A DNA stretch of 64,000 bases from Leptoclinus maculatus (Eukaryota > Chordata > Actinopteri > Perciformes > Stichaeidae), in contig JAVDOI010000003.1 of assembly GCA_032191485.1 (NCBI GenBank), positions 20,942,873-21,006,872 of the forward strand, in the 5' to 3' direction. Both the position numbers and the translations under genes were made by a program. The notes under the pieces were generated by a model. That model saw nothing but the letters and a program-made list of their open reading frames with translations, searched no databases and was not told the DNA's origin. Below, in pieces: positions 37,231 to 49,740 of this stretch (position 1 is the first letter of the stretch; each line of letters begins with the position of its first letter).

Positions 37231-37420
37231 GTGCGTTTTCCTACAAAAGTCCAGCAACACGTGTCAATTTCCGCTCCTACATGCATACAGACTTTTCAAA
37301 ATAAACGTCCGTCTACACAGGAAACAACTTAGTTAGATTCAGGCAACAAAACTATTTGTTCAGGTTTAGGAAAGGGGCGCGATTTGGGTTTAAATACCGG
37401 TTCTGAAGCCAACGCGGACA
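37231..37420 (+). mobile_element. Dispersed family B copy (single unit)
   Basis: Opens with GTGCGTTTTCC and CCAGCAACACGTGT, then TTTCCGCTCCTACATGCAT, TTTTCAAAATAAACGTCC, GGCAACAAAACTA and a GGTTTAGGAAA end. It has one unit of the segment that is repeated four times at 21396. Confidence 0.65.
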
Positions 37421-38079
37421 TGTTTTTTATTTGCGTGTGACCCCACTACTGTGGCACAAATAACACCAAACCGCTACAGTCCAGCTGAGAGGAACACCTA
37501 ATGTTGACCCTCCATAGACATAAAATGTGTAGACAGAGTGTAAAAATGATATGAGCATCAGGCATCGGTGTTCCGAGCATGACGTTCCCGCTGTCTGAGC
37601 ACAGCCAAAGTGTTTGCTGGGAAGCATTGTTGGGGTTGGAGAGCGGTTCCTTCCAGGCATTGGCTGCCTGTGTTGTCTCTGTGTGAACCCTCCTGTACTG
37701 GAGCTACTGGTTCAAACACCAGACACACTTGGCAACGGAGGATGTTCACAGACATCCTGGCTGGAAGCTCATTTTCATCCACAGTTAAAAAAAAAAAGCA
37801 GACATGTTTCTGCTATTCTCGTATTTGACTCCACGTCTTTGCCAATGTGTGTTTACAACCGCCGGGGCAGAAACACCGACGCTTCCCTTTCGTCCAGACA
37901 AACGGCGTGGGAGGGGAGCGGGGGGAGACGTGGGCGTTGGGTTTACCAGTCTGGGGGTCCCGTCTGCAGGGAGATAAATTGTTAGCTATCTACCCATCAG
38001 AGCCCCTGGCATGTTCTATCTACGGCAACACACTTGAGACACTTGAGGAATCCAGGTTGATCCGCTCTCCTTGCCTCTG

Positions 38080-38117
38080 AAGGCTGGAGGAGGAGGAGGA
38101 GGGAGGAGGAGGGAGGA
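38080..38117. repeat. GGA-rich simple repeat
   Basis: Imperfect GGA/GGGA units, purine-only on the + strand. Confidence 0.8.
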
Positions 38118-38759
38118 TACCCGAGTCTCGGCTCTCCATAAATATCAAATATGTGGGCAGCTCGGAGGGAATCATCCAACCTCCAAATATGAAAATGCAC
38201 TTTATTGTATATCCAAAATATTCAACCCCGTTTTTGCACCATGAAATGTTCTGACCGAACCCTTCAGCATCCTGTCGTCGCTGGTTCACGTTTTCCTTCA
38301 CCTTTTTGTTTCTGTAACGGGTTAAAAAGCAGGTTTTGTCGGACACATTGTGAACGGACTTGCAGCCATCTCTGTATTAAGGGTTCCAAATGTTGTTGAT
38401 TATTTGCTGAGAAATACAAATATACAGGCCCTGAAGACTTAAAGTGAGCTCCCCGGTCTCTCTGCTCCTCCGCCCCGTACAGCCGGAGCAGCTGTGCACA
38501 CAGAGAATAACATCCAACCGGCAAAATCCATTCTGCTCCAATTAATGAGAGAATCCAGCGCAGTACCTGAGTGTTTGCAGGGACGGACTGCAAACAGCTG
38601 CGCATCCGCACCGCTCAATTGTGGTAATAATAGAATATTATATGTTTTAATAATATATATGATACAGTAATATGCCCACTGTGCAGCCTACACATTTGAA
38701 ATGTCTCTGTATGATTTACTAAATGTAAATTCTACTTAAAGTATATATGCTGACATTCT

Positions 38760-38835
38760 ATGCCTGCAATGCACATGTCAACGCAAAGCATGCTAATGTC
38801 AACGTGCTAACAAGCTCACAGTTGAGGTAAATTAT
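38760..38835. repeat. GCTAAC-word dispersed repeat
   Basis: Carries ATGCTAATGTCAACGTGCTAAC. Similar GCTAAC/GTTAGC words occur at 1270-1311, 43101-43165 and 46160-46262, and they match a fish repeat that I recall but cannot name. Confidence 0.4.
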
Positions 38836-38910
38836 AGAGTTCATAACGTTATAAGGAAACGTGTCGTCATACAACGGTTCTCATGATCTCTTACGGAAAG
38901 TTACTCGTCA

Positions 38911-39140
38911 TTGTTTGTGTGTTTTCCCACTAAATCCAGCAACACGTGTACATTTCCGCTCGTTACGCGTTTATAGTCTTTTCATAATGAACGTTTAGGC
39001 AACTAAGCTACTGGTTGATTTAGTAAAAGATGGTCTTTTGGGTTAGAATAACCACGCAACTGCATTAATGAAGCACAGACGTGACAAAAACATCAACGCT
39101 GGAACGAACAGCGGCCTTCTGTCTGAAAGTTAACCCTTTG
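38911..39140 (+). mobile_element. Dispersed family B copy
   Basis: Shares GTGTGTTTTCC, CCAGCAACACGTGT, TTTCCGCTCGTTACG, AGGCAACTAAGCTACT and GAACAGCGGCCTTCTG with the other copies. It is more diverged, especially in the AATAAA segment, which reads AATGAA. Confidence 0.6.
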
Positions 39141-41064
39141 TTGTCCAGAGCTAACTGTTAGCTAGAACATGACGAAGCTGCTACACAGATATCAGACTGA
39201 AATACATCGTTTAATTTCATTCAACGCTCTTTGAATCACTGAATGTATCTGAGATACGGGCAGTGATGCAGAGGTCTGGACTTATTTTCCACACTAAAGC
39301 CGTGGTTGTTCGTTCCACAGGGACGATCACACCGACATGAGTTGATGCAGAATCATTGCGAGGAAAATAATAGAAAAGAGAGTTTCTCAAAGCTCCTCAA
39401 AGTTGTCAAAATGTGTACTATTTAATCAGTACTAGATGTTCTCCCTACCGGCTCGCTGCTCCAGCACACTGCTTAGCTCTAACTTCAGTTTACGACGTAT
39501 CGCAATAATAGTTTTCTTTAAAGCTAATACTGTATATGGACTCGTGTGCATAGTGTGCTAAACTGTGTGTGAATCGTGCATCAAGCTCCTCTGTATTCAC
39601 TGTACGTATAGTGGGAGAAGAAAACAGGTGTTTGTGATTGCGACAGGCAGACAGACCGAACATGTGACCGACTGAATGAAGGATGGAGAGACGGAATAAG
39701 GTCATAGGCAGATAGAGCCAGCATCATTCAGATCACACCAGCAGCTCAAAGGATAAACAGGTACGCAGGATGATGGGTGATGGAGTGATTTAGTAGAGAC
39801 CTAAAGAGAGCGACGAGCGCGTTGAGGGGAAGAAGTCGACAGGATGGCCTGCTGAGAGAGAGAGAGAGAGAACGTCCTCTACGCGGATCAGAAGAACGGC
39901 CATAGCCTTTAAGTGTTGAAAAAAAATGGAAGAGATCCGGCCCGACAGAGTGTTAATACCGGACGCTTCATTCATGGATTACAGAAACACTCAAACCCAT
40001 TAGTGAGATCTTAATTAGTTTTCTGTGGACTTCTGCTGCTCTTGATTACAAGTCAGAACTCTGAACTTTGTATGACTGGAAATGAATAAAACAAAAGATA
40101 TGGATGCTGGAGGTCCTTGTCGGTTTTTCTGATACGTTTCTCAAACAAGCCCTGAAGCTGTGCTTGCATCAGGTTATCGTCAGCTGTTTCATTCAGGCCT
40201 CGCAACCAGAGGCTCACAGCTTACTCTGCTAATAAGATCCAGCTAGGTCTGCTTTTATTATAGATATATTTGAGTTATTTTATTGATAGATGGGTTGTTT
40301 TTCTATTATATACCTAAAATGGCAGAAATTAGAAGGAACAAATGTTCGTTAACGTGTCATTTCTTTCTTTTCATCACACCCTGTATGTCAGAACAACTAA
40401 TAATTATGGTGTTCATCTTCACAAACACAGGTCTATCTGGTGATATCCAAAACCACTCCCATCACCAGTTCATCCATACGGGAACAGAGCAGCCACACTA
40501 GCTGCTGTCACTCTAACCTTCTGCTACGCTTGTTGACAATTCACAAATATGAATTATTCCTGTTTTCCATACGGTTACCAGTGAAGACGGCTAATTATGT
40601 CAAAGTCAACATTGCCCGGATCACGACGGTCTGACGAAACCCAGAAAGCAGATGTTTAGATTTGACTCGGTGATCGTATGAAAAGCAGAGTTTTGGATGG
40701 AAAGCTCCTCATCAACATGTTTTTATTTGTTCTGTGTATGTGAGGGCTCGACAGACAGTCGGACAGACGGTAACACCATAAAGACAAGCAGATGGATTCA
40801 GACGTGAACACAGATGATGCAGCTCTCCTGCTCTGGTTTTGGCACATTGCCTTTCTTCTAATTCAGATTTTTAACCCCTGAATCTCCTTTTTTCTGTTTC
40901 CTCTTTCTCTCGCTGTTCATGCTACATTGATCTGGAATTGAAATGTTCTTGTTTTGTCGAAACCAAAGAAAACGTCCCTACTTTGCCAATTATTTTTTAA
41001 TGATCTAACCAGATTATTTTCACCTCATTATTCATGTGTTCATCAGGAGTTGTTTTTCTCTAAC
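39141..41064. other. No gene or named repeat recognised
   Basis: Unique sequence with a GA run near 39856. No matched splice borders were seen around any open frame. Confidence 0.3.
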
Positions 41065-41532
41065 ATAAAGTTAGGCCCACAGACTGTATATAAGACATGG
41101 ATGTAGTCATCGTGACGTCACAGTTTGTGGACTGATGTTTTGAGGCCTCGAGTTCGACGATTTGGCCGTTGTCATCTTGGCTTTTTGCAACCAGTGAACA
41201 GGAAGTGACCATATTAGGACTGAGGAGGTAGAGCCGACTTCTCTGGTAGAGACCTGTCAATCACTGTGTAGCCCCGCCCCTAAAGCATACCCTGCTTTAT
41301 GGTCTGTTTGACTCTAAATGGACCATCATTTACTAAATGAACATCATGCTGTATTGAAGAAGACTTGAAACTAGAGATTGAGACCATAAACTCATGTTTA
41401 CAATGTTTACTGAGGTAATAAATCAAGAGAGAAGTAGAGTCATTTTCTCATAGACTTCTATACAACCAGAGGAGTCGCCCCCTGGTGGACACTAGAGAGA
41501 ATGCTTCTCTCGTTAGAACCAGAGGTTGTGGC
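41065..41532 (+). mobile_element. SINE-like family A, copy 3
   Basis: Near full length. It opens ATAAAGTTAGGCCCACAGAC and includes the CGCCCCCTGGTGGACACTAG block, but lacks the GCAGCTTTAA...CGGCTTCAC segment, joining GAGAATGC directly to the following AGAACCAGAGGTTG end. Its 5' start is shared with the reversed copy at 43214, which defines the element's left end better than copy 1. Confidence 0.8.
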
Positions 41533-43100
41533 CTGGTAATGCAAAAAAACGCATTAGCATTTACTCTACAAAAGATACAGTATGTGGTCAAATGCGTCCC
41601 AAACGCACCTCGGTAAGTGGTTTGAGTGTTCGGATCACAATGCGTCTTGGTGGTCATGTGCGCTCGTCTTTAGCGCTGTCCTCTGGTGATCCGATCACCT
41701 GTCGATGCCAGGTGTAAGAAGAGCCAACCCTCGTGTGATGAACGGTGAATTCTTCTCCTGTAACTGGTCGGTCAGCGGAAGTCTAGGTTGATTCTCTTGA
41801 ACTGTCTCGGTGGGAGAACTCTAGACCTTTTTATAAACAAGATACATTTTACTATGATTAATTCATTCTAGTGTCATTGGTGTTGATGACCATCCCTATA
41901 ATGCAGATATATATTCTTATCATTTGGTTTCATGAGGCAGTAAACTTTCATTTTCATTTCCCTTTTTCATGTTTTGTTTATCCGCCGCACACATTTCTCC
42001 CCGCAATCATTTGGTTGTTGGAAGCCGTTTGCCATAATTCAGTGTTGGCACTAGTGTCCGTATATTGTTTGATTGTTTCAGGACATTTTTAATTGTATAT
42101 TACATAAAAATCAAATTGGAAAAAACAAAACAAACCGATTTGATCACAACATGTCCTGTATTTGTAATCTCTACAAGCTCAGAAGTCGCTGTCCTCCCTC
42201 CCGCTCTCCTCCCTCCCGCTCTCCTCCCGGTCCCTAGTTTCCTTTCATCTCGTTTCCTCCCTTTCTTCCCTCTTCTCTCTCTCTCGCTGCCTTCCTCTCG
42301 AATCTCTTCCAGCCAAGACTGCCAACTCTCCTGCAGATCTGAGCTCGGACAGATGGCAGCGAGCACAAAGTGTTTACTTGCACACGGCTCCTAACAAAAC
42401 GAGCAGATGCCTGCAGAGCCGCCGATCGCCGTGATACGGAAAACACGGCCGTCAGGAGGAGGAGGAGAGGTGGTTCTGTGCCTGAACAGAGGAACACTTT
42501 TAGCCTTTCACAGTCGGTACCAAACTTGACTTCATTTGCTTTCTGCTGCCTTCTCACCTGAGTCTGTTTGCCATCTTGATGTTCTATCCTCTCTGCCTTT
42601 TTCTTTTCTATCCTCTTTGGAGTGAGATGTTTTTATGCCTTTGGGGGTTTTCTGGTTTTAATAATAGTTTCTTTCCTTTTCTCAACTGTCTCACTGTTTT
42701 TTCATGTGCAGATATACAAAACCAAACCCAGACTTAAGAGAACATTTTTTTTTTTTTGTTGGTGCATAATCTATATTCAGAGCTCAATTCAAATCTCTGC
42801 TCATAAACAAACTCAACATGAATCACTCAGACATTCACACTGGCCTCCCAGTAGACTCTGGTTTGTTGGTAGATCAAAAGACGTCTATCTCTCGGTTACA
42901 CTAATTACAACAGAAAATCGAGCCTGGTTCTAATAACTCATGGTATCATAAGAACCCGTATTGGTTACAGCAGCAGTGCAGTTAGATACTACAAGTCAGT
43001 GATGTTGGCAGCAGCTCTTTATTTTACAGTTTTACTGCGTAAAATGATGATCAGCAGATGTCACTAGTGCGCCTTGTTAAATGAAGCCTGGAGTAATTAC

Positions 43101-43165
43101 AACCGTCAACATTAGCCATTATCTCAAAGTGCAGCTGAGGCTGATGGAAACGTTGCTATTAGTGG
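43101..43165 (+). repeat. Fragment of the GCTAAC-word fish repeat
   Basis: CATTAGCCATTATCTCAAAG and GTGCAGCTGAGGCTGATGG resemble a piece of that repeat. It lies 50 bases before reversed family A copy 4. Confidence 0.4.
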
Positions 43166-43213
43166 AACGTTTGACCTTTTGGTGGGACCAGGCAGCAACG
43201 TCCGGTCCTGCCA

Positions 43214-43547
43214 AGTGAAGCCGATGCTTCATGTGTTAAAGCTGCATTCTCTCTAATGTCCACCAGGGGGCGACTCCTCTGGTTGTATAGAAGTCTATGA
43301 GAAAATGACTCTACTTCTCTCTTGATTTATTACCTCAGTAAACATTGTAAACATGAGTTTATGGTCTCAATCTCTAGATTCAAGTCTTCTTCAATACAGC
43401 ATGATGTTCATTTAGTAAATGATGGTCCATTTAGAGTCAATGGCGACGGCCAAACTGTCGAACTCGAGGCTTCAAAAGTCCACAAACCAATGGGTGACAT
43501 CACGATGACTACGTCCATTTCTACAGTCTATGGGCCTAACTTTACGT
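43214..43547 (-). mobile_element. SINE-like family A, copy 4 (reversed)
   Basis: Reads as the complement of copies 1 and 3: GTGAAGCCGAT, CCACCAGGGGGCGACTC and TATGGGCCTAACTTTACG. The central part containing the CCCCGCCC...TACCCTGCTTTATGG section is deleted. It lies about 1.7 kb from copy 3 in opposite orientation, so the pair could form a large inverted repeat. Confidence 0.8.
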
Positions 43548-43982
43548 TAAAGACGTTACATTTTGTCCATGTTCTACTGCGATTGACCAGTACGTATGAC
43601 CAGAGACGTATACAAATGATTGTCATAGTAAGAGAGCAGGTGAAGCTCTGCAATGAAACCAGCGGTAAAACCCTTGAATGGCAACGAGTAACAGGCAACT
43701 TGAAAACGACACGGAACTTTAAATAAATATGCAGTTTCTGTTGCCGTCACTGTTTCGAAATTAAGTAATTATTCTTATCTAATGACGACCTGTCTCTCTG
43801 TCCCTGTCGCTTTATCTTCTTCACACACACATACTCTGAGAGAGGCGTGGACGTTTCTCCATTCTAATCGATGCGGTGACGGAACCGTGAGATGCTTTTA
43901 TTTCAGCTCAGCGGGAGTCTTTTCTGTGCTGCCATTGTCATTTACTGTTGCACTAGTGTTTCTCCTCTCCTTTTGATCTCTT

Positions 43983-43983
<1 letters not shown>

Positions 43984-44050
<67 letters not shown>

Positions 44051-44077
44051 GGAGCTGGGGAACATCCAGCAACTGAA
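43984..44077. repeat. (CA)n microsatellite with flank shared with 28359
   Basis: About 32 CA units to 44048, then GGGGAG and CTGGGGAACATCCAGCA, the same word as after the array at 28359-28425. Confidence 0.7.
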
Positions 44078-44849
44078 ATTCGACTGTTGTGTCGTCAACT
44101 CTGTCGGGAGATAAAGTGACTTAAACCAGGTAGAAGAGCTACGATTCGATCGTTGTGAATCGTGAGGCCAGTGAAGATTCACACCTCACGTGGCCGGCTC
44201 CCAGCATCCTCTGCTGCGGTGATCCCAACCAGTTCCTCTCTGTAATCATGTTGATTGGCACCCACAGGCAGCGCCTTTGATTAACGCTACACATCCTCAT
44301 TAGTGGTACAGGAGTTGCATGTTCAAAACGCCAACATTCAAATTCAATCGAGCCCTCCTCGCTACACACACACACACACGCACAACCCCCCCAATTACTC
44401 CGATCTGAATGTTGGTGTGGTACTCAACGTAGATGTGGCTTTAATGAACCGCTAAAAATAGATTTCATCTTTTTGGTTGGCGTGCAGGGATTAATTTGCT
44501 CCTGGGAGCAGCGAGGAGGAGTCTTGATCAGGTCTCGTCCTTGAGAAAACGTCCACATCCGCAAGTTTATGAAAAATGCTTGCGGTGGTGAATCGAACTG
44601 CTTTATAGATTATTGCGTCTGCTCTTTGCGCTGCTGTTGATACTTTCCTGAGGAAGCTTCATCGTTAACACGACATCTGACATGGATTGAGGGATTCTGT
44701 CCAGATGTTTCATTGTGAAATGATCCGGTTTCTCCGTGCAGCTCATTGTGTTATCTGGAGCTGTCGGCATATAAACTACAGTAATAACAGAGTTGGTTGA
44801 TTTTCCTCTCTGTTGTTGCCCTGAGAGAAGCACCCAGTGGCGGTCCAAT

Positions 44850-45060
44850 TCCCCCCCCCCGCTCGCCTAATTTGCGATGCAGAGTTATGTGCAGAATATT
44901 CATTAGCATCCATAAATATCGTCTTTCTGAATATTCATGACTGCGGGGAAAACATAAAGGAAAAACAGAGGAGACAAAACACGGCGGACCGATGGTAAAC
45001 TGTCGAAGTCTATTTTGCACTGGAACAATAAAAGCTCTGTATGATTTGCTCTGATGCGTA
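44850..45060. promoter_or_regulatory. Candidate conserved noncoding block, POU/homeodomain words
   Basis: Contains ATTTGCGATGCA (octamer-like), ATTCATTAGCATCCATAAAT and GAATATTCATGAC close together in unique DNA after a C run. Such clusters are typical of neural or developmental enhancers. Conservation cannot be judged here. Confidence 0.25.
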
Positions 45061-45958
45061 TCGAGCACGTGTCACACAATGACTGACTTATGTTGTGAAG
45101 TAAAGTAGAATAACTGTCAATCAACAGAGGTGGTACGTAGTATTTAGGAGACCTCAGACAACCAAGAAATCAGCTCTCACAGATGTTAGAATTCTGAGAG
45201 ATAATGTTGATTATGTGTAGTTGGATCGAAGTCTCATATTTTCTACATTCACTGTGATTTTAGTGTCCGTTTTGCTTCCTTTTAACTGTAGTTTAATGGA
45301 AACTAGATTGTTAGATAATCTGGTATCTGATGATTATATGATTAATCCGTTTGTTTCCCTGGGCGTGAAGATGACGGTCCAATCAACAGTGACAACAAGA
45401 GGCAATCATCAAAACTGATGCTAAATATCTTTCTGATAATGGACTACTTGCTTGAAGAAGAAATTCCATCATTTGAATGTCATATTTTTTATAGAGCAAC
45501 ACCCGAAGCAACACCTGAAGTAGCCGACTGTGACTTCTCGAGTCTCCACCGTCACTGACCGCCGAGAACAAACATGAAAACATCTGTGATTCATCGCTAC
45601 AGGAAGAAGAAAGATTGTACAGATCCTATGTTTGCTGTGTTTAACCTCTACACGTTTGAATTGATTTGATTTCCTGACGGAGCAGAGGCAGCTCTCCTTT
45701 AGTGTGATCTGTAAACGTACAGTCGGCAGCAGACTGACGTTAACGTCGTTAACAGACTGAGCAGGTCTCTGTATCATTTCTCCACGAGCTGCCGTTGTCA
45801 ATTAAGCGAGCAGGAAAGTGCTGAGCGCAGGTCTGGAGGAGGGAGATATCAAAACAACGAGCCTGTAATGAGAACCCTCTCCACGGGGCCGCCGGCCAAT
45901 CAGAGAGCTCCCCAGGTACACATGAAAATGATGTCCACCAGGCCTCGTGTCCACCAAC

Positions 45959-45974
45959 GGGGGGGGGGGGGGGG
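45959..45974. repeat. G homopolymer run
   Basis: Sixteen consecutive G residues within unique DNA. Confidence 0.9.
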
Positions 45975-46159
45975 CTGAGCTGCAACCTGATAACGTACCT
46001 GTTTCCTGTGATGAAGCGGATCCAGCTGTCTGCATCAGGCCAGTTAATGACGAATAATACATGATACGCTCAGAATGTGTGTGTTTGTGTGTAAGTATGT
46101 ATGTTTAACAGCGTGTCGTGGCAGTGTGTGTGTGTGTCTGTGTTTTGGGCTGATTGGTA

Positions 46160-46262
46160 AATGTTGGCATGCTAACAGGCTAAACATCATATACCTGCTG
46201 AATCAGCTTGTTAGCAATGACCCTGTTAGCATGACGGTGTTAGCATTTAGCTCATAGCACCA
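46160..46262. repeat. GCTAAC/GTTAGC dispersed repeat
   Basis: Alternating ATGCTAACAGGCTAAAC, CTTGTTAGCAATGACC and TGTTAGCATGACGGTGTTAG words, including short inverted copies of GCTAAC/GTTAGC. Confidence 0.45.
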
Positions 46263-46453
46263 TGTGGATGTTGCACTTTTTACAGTCCCATTTTTTTTTT
46301 CTTCAGAAAGATGAATTTAGTGCATCGTCCATAAAAATCTCACGTAAATCAGCTTTAAAGAAAACAAGAGGCGAAACTGAGTGAATATCCTTCTTCTTCT
46401 TCTCTGCTCTATTTTGTGTGACCTTCACTTTTTTTTTTAACTCCACTGCCCAG

Positions 46454-46539
46454 GATAACAGGACTATTCTATCACATCGCCTGTAAGCTGCTGTGGCTTC
46501 GTGACTGAAATGTAAACTCTGGTCACTGTGCGCCGTCAG
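46454..46539 (+). other. Exon-like segment with strong splice borders
   Basis: An 86-base segment is preceded by a long T tract and CCACTGCCCAG and followed by GTCAG|GTGAGT, close to ideal donor and acceptor. Two frames hit a stop early. The third reads ITGLFYHIACKLLWLRD before TGA. It could be the last coding part of an exon, an exon of a noncoding RNA, or chance. No partner exon was found nearby. Confidence 0.22.
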
Positions 46540-46823
46540 GTGAGTGAGAAGTGTTTTCAGGGATCCTCTCTGTGCGTGTAAAGCGAGGAGGGAGTTGCTC
46601 TATCACTTTGTACAATCATATTGCACTCAAAGCTCGTGCTTCATGACTAATTGCTCGGTAAATAACGTGAATCCAAACAGAGGCAGCTGGGAGTCTAGTG
46701 GGCTCATTAGGACGAGTGGCGTCGCCGAACGAGTCGGAAAACACAACCTGTGATTACTCGAATCAGAACGCTCCAATCAGAACCTGACTTCATTTACATT
46801 TTGATGTTTTTAACACGTTTAGT

Positions 46824-46870
46824 CTATATAGATATATATATCTATATATAGATATATATCTATATATAGA
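46824..46870. repeat. Palindromic TATA/GATATATC repeat
   Basis: CTATATAGATATATATATC followed by CTATATATAGATATATATC and CTATATATAG: nearly self-complementary AT-rich DNA able to form cruciforms. Confidence 0.85.
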
Positions 46871-47029
46871 GAGACGTGCAGAGAGAGCTGCAGCAACCAA
46901 AAATATTCCTTAAATAATTTAAAACGTTAAAGGCTCCATGACTTCTTTAATGGGATCAGCTTTCAACGGTTGCAAACCGGTAAGCGGTGGTAAGCGTTCA
47001 CCGCTCGCTACTCTCAACTGGAAGAGGTC

Positions 47030-47043
47030 GTCACCATGGAAAC
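47030..47043 (+). promoter_or_regulatory. RFX X-box-like motif
   Basis: GTCACCATGGAAAC fits the X-box pattern GTNRCC-N-RGYAAC bound by RFX factors (cilia and immune genes), with one imperfect position. A weaker look-alike, GTCTCCATGGCTAC, is at 57159-57172. No ciliary-type first exon follows, so it may be accidental. Confidence 0.25.
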
Positions 47044-48640
47044 AGCCGATGCTGTCGATGCTGACGATTGCTCCGCGATTCCCAGCATGGCGTTAATCGT
47101 GTGTGTGTTTTGTCTTTGTTATTTAAATGTGACTGTTGTGGCAACATTAGATGCTGGAAGACACACACGTCTGAACAATGATTTTTGGACGTCTTGGCAA
47201 CATTGTAAATGCAAAATGTCAGAATTTGGAGAAGCATAAGTAATCACAGCATCACTGCCTACTACATTCTCTCAGCTCGTACATATTAACTGCAGCGTAA
47301 CTTCACACATCCAACCTGCTGCACACTTAAAGCAGAACTCTGAATGGAAATATAAAGGTAATTTGCATATTGAAGGAAAAAAAAACGTTTACTTTAGCGT
47401 CTTTCCGCCACATTTGTTCCTACAAAGGTGAATCTCAAATGTTCATTAATTGCAGTAAAAGTGTTTTTAAGGGCAACCGAGAATTTCAGTTTTTATAAAA
47501 CGGTAAGTTTTGCTTTCATGCCAGACAACATATTCCAGGTGTAGGCGTCACTGTGGAGCGAGGCCGCAACAATCCTCCGAAATATAACCGCTCAGCGGAG
47601 AGCTGCTGGGCTTCAGTGCCAGAAAAAACACAAGCATCATCAAAATATTTTAGAAAAAGGGTGAAAATAGCAGTTTGGATTTCAACTCATTTTCCCTTTC
47701 AACACCGCTACATTTCTTTGGAGGACTTGCTAAATTCCCATTCAACTTATGCAAATCCCCCCCCCCCCCACAATGGCTGCTGTTGCGAAAGTGTTGCATA
47801 CTGTAAGCTGGCACGCCCGAGCCCAACGCAGCGCTCCCTTCAGGTTTCACAACGCTGTAGCTGCACGGGGTCGCTCGACACCAGGGAGGCAGGATGAATA
47901 ATAGATGCGTGTTACTTCACCCAAGCGGATGAATAATTCAGGAAGGTGGGGGGGGTGGGGGAACAGAGACGCACTGAGATGACCGAGCTCGATGCGCCGC
48001 TGCACGCTGGCTGGGTTTCATCTAAAAAATACAGACTCGCATGTGCCGTGACAATGCATCAGGACACGTCCACAATACACACTAAGACATGCAGATACAC
48101 TCAACTCTACACGTATGTAGCCAAGAACACAATGCACAGGCACTCACGTGTCCCTTGGCGAGGCCTGGAGTAAACGGTGTGAAAGGAGAAAGACAGAAGA
48201 CCAGTTTGGTGTAGGAGTGTTTTCTGAGTTGTCAGCAGATTAGGTGTCCGGTATAGTATAGTCTCCCTGCAGAGAGTGTGTGTCCAGGCCAAAGAGGTTT
48301 TTAGGCGTTGTGAATGCTAACTCCTGCACTGCAGTGATCCCACTCCATTTAAAAGTGCAATGTGTGAGATGTGGCCAGGTTTAAATCATCCATCTAACAA
48401 TTTGGACATCTGTGTGTAATAAGCATTTCATTCTTGTCGTCCTGCTGGTGTGGCTGCAGATTTTTAGACTTCATCCACAGTAAAAGGTTTTTTCCATGCC
48501 TGAAAACAAAAATTGCATAAAATGTACTTTAAAACGAACACTTACAAGACAAAAGGCAAAAGTATAATTATAAAATGTTTAAAAACTGCACAACAGCTGG
48601 TAGCAGCAGCGCCTGTAATCCATCATCCATGTGGTACTGA

Positions 48641-48945
48641 CCTCTGGTAGTCGATCCGTAATTGACGTTTGTTTACTTCCGGCGGCGTGACGAATCAGGG
48701 AAGGACACATCGTGACTGAAACGACCCGATCAAGTACTAACGCGGGCGTCTGCGTCATCGTTTTCAAAGGTCCCCGTGTCCGCCCGTCCACAGTACAACT
48801 CAACGCTACGGCGCCGGTAGCGCTTTGAAACGTCTCCGTTTTTGTGTTTTTAAAACTCCAGAGTAGTGTGGACGCTAGGCATGAACGTAGCACAAGATGT
48901 GTGTTTTAAAACGGAAACGTAGCAGTGTGGATGTAGCTTTAGTCT
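48641..48945. mobile_element. Probable hAT-type MITE remnant
   Basis: Recurrent words AAAACG/CGTTTT, ACGTAGCA, GTGTGGACG and GTGTGGATGTAGC in both orientations resemble a fish nonautonomous DNA transposon that I recall. No clean terminal repeat or target duplication could be defined. Confidence 0.35.
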
Positions 48946-49209
48946 AGTGAGTGCTGTCACTATTACCTCTCAGAGTAATATTACTGTATTATTGTATTAA
49001 TTGGAATGCCAGCACCGAGCGGTTAACCTTGGGTGTTTTCTGGTGCCGTTGTCGCTGTGATTCGCTCCGCTGGCTGTTTTTCTCTGCAGAGTTGTTTTTG
49101 TTGTGACTCATCCGTCTTCTGTCAGCAGTGACGGGGAGAGAAATTTCATCTCCGTAAGAAAAGGCCATCCTTCAAAGCTGTCAGCAGAACCACTCATCAG
49201 CACATCCTC

Positions 49210-49740
49210 GTCTTACACTTTCCCCCTGTCCTTCTTCGTGTCCTTTCCTCTTTTCTGTTCTTTTCCTTTCCTTTCCATCACGTTTTTTGATTTGTTTCCT
49301 TTCCTATTATCTTTACTTTGCTTGTATCTTTACGTTCCTTTATTTCTTTTCCTACATTTCCTCTTCTTTCCTTTTCGTTTCCTTCCTTTCCTTTTTAATC
49401 ACTCTACTATTTCCTTTCCTTTCCAACATCACCTTTAGTTTCCCCTTTCCTCATTTAATTCCTTATCGTTTCCTTACCTTTGCTTCTATCTTTAAATTCC
49501 TCTCCTATATTTCCTTTACTTTCATTCGTTTCTAATCCTTTTATCCTTCCTCTCCTTTAGCTTCATCTTTCTTTCCTTTCCATTAAATTACATTTTTTAA
49601 TAGTTTACCTTCCTTTCCTCTCATTATCTTTCCATTTCCTTTCCTATATCTCCTTTTCCTTTCCTTTGCTGTTTCCTTTCTTTCCACTTCCTTTTGTGTG
49701 CGCTTCATTTCCATTTCATTTCTTTTCAAAACGACAACCA
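49210..49740. repeat. TTTCC-rich polypyrimidine tract
   Basis: About 530 bases of imperfect CCTTT units on the + strand. Open frames rich in Phe, Leu and Ser are artefacts. Confidence 0.85.
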
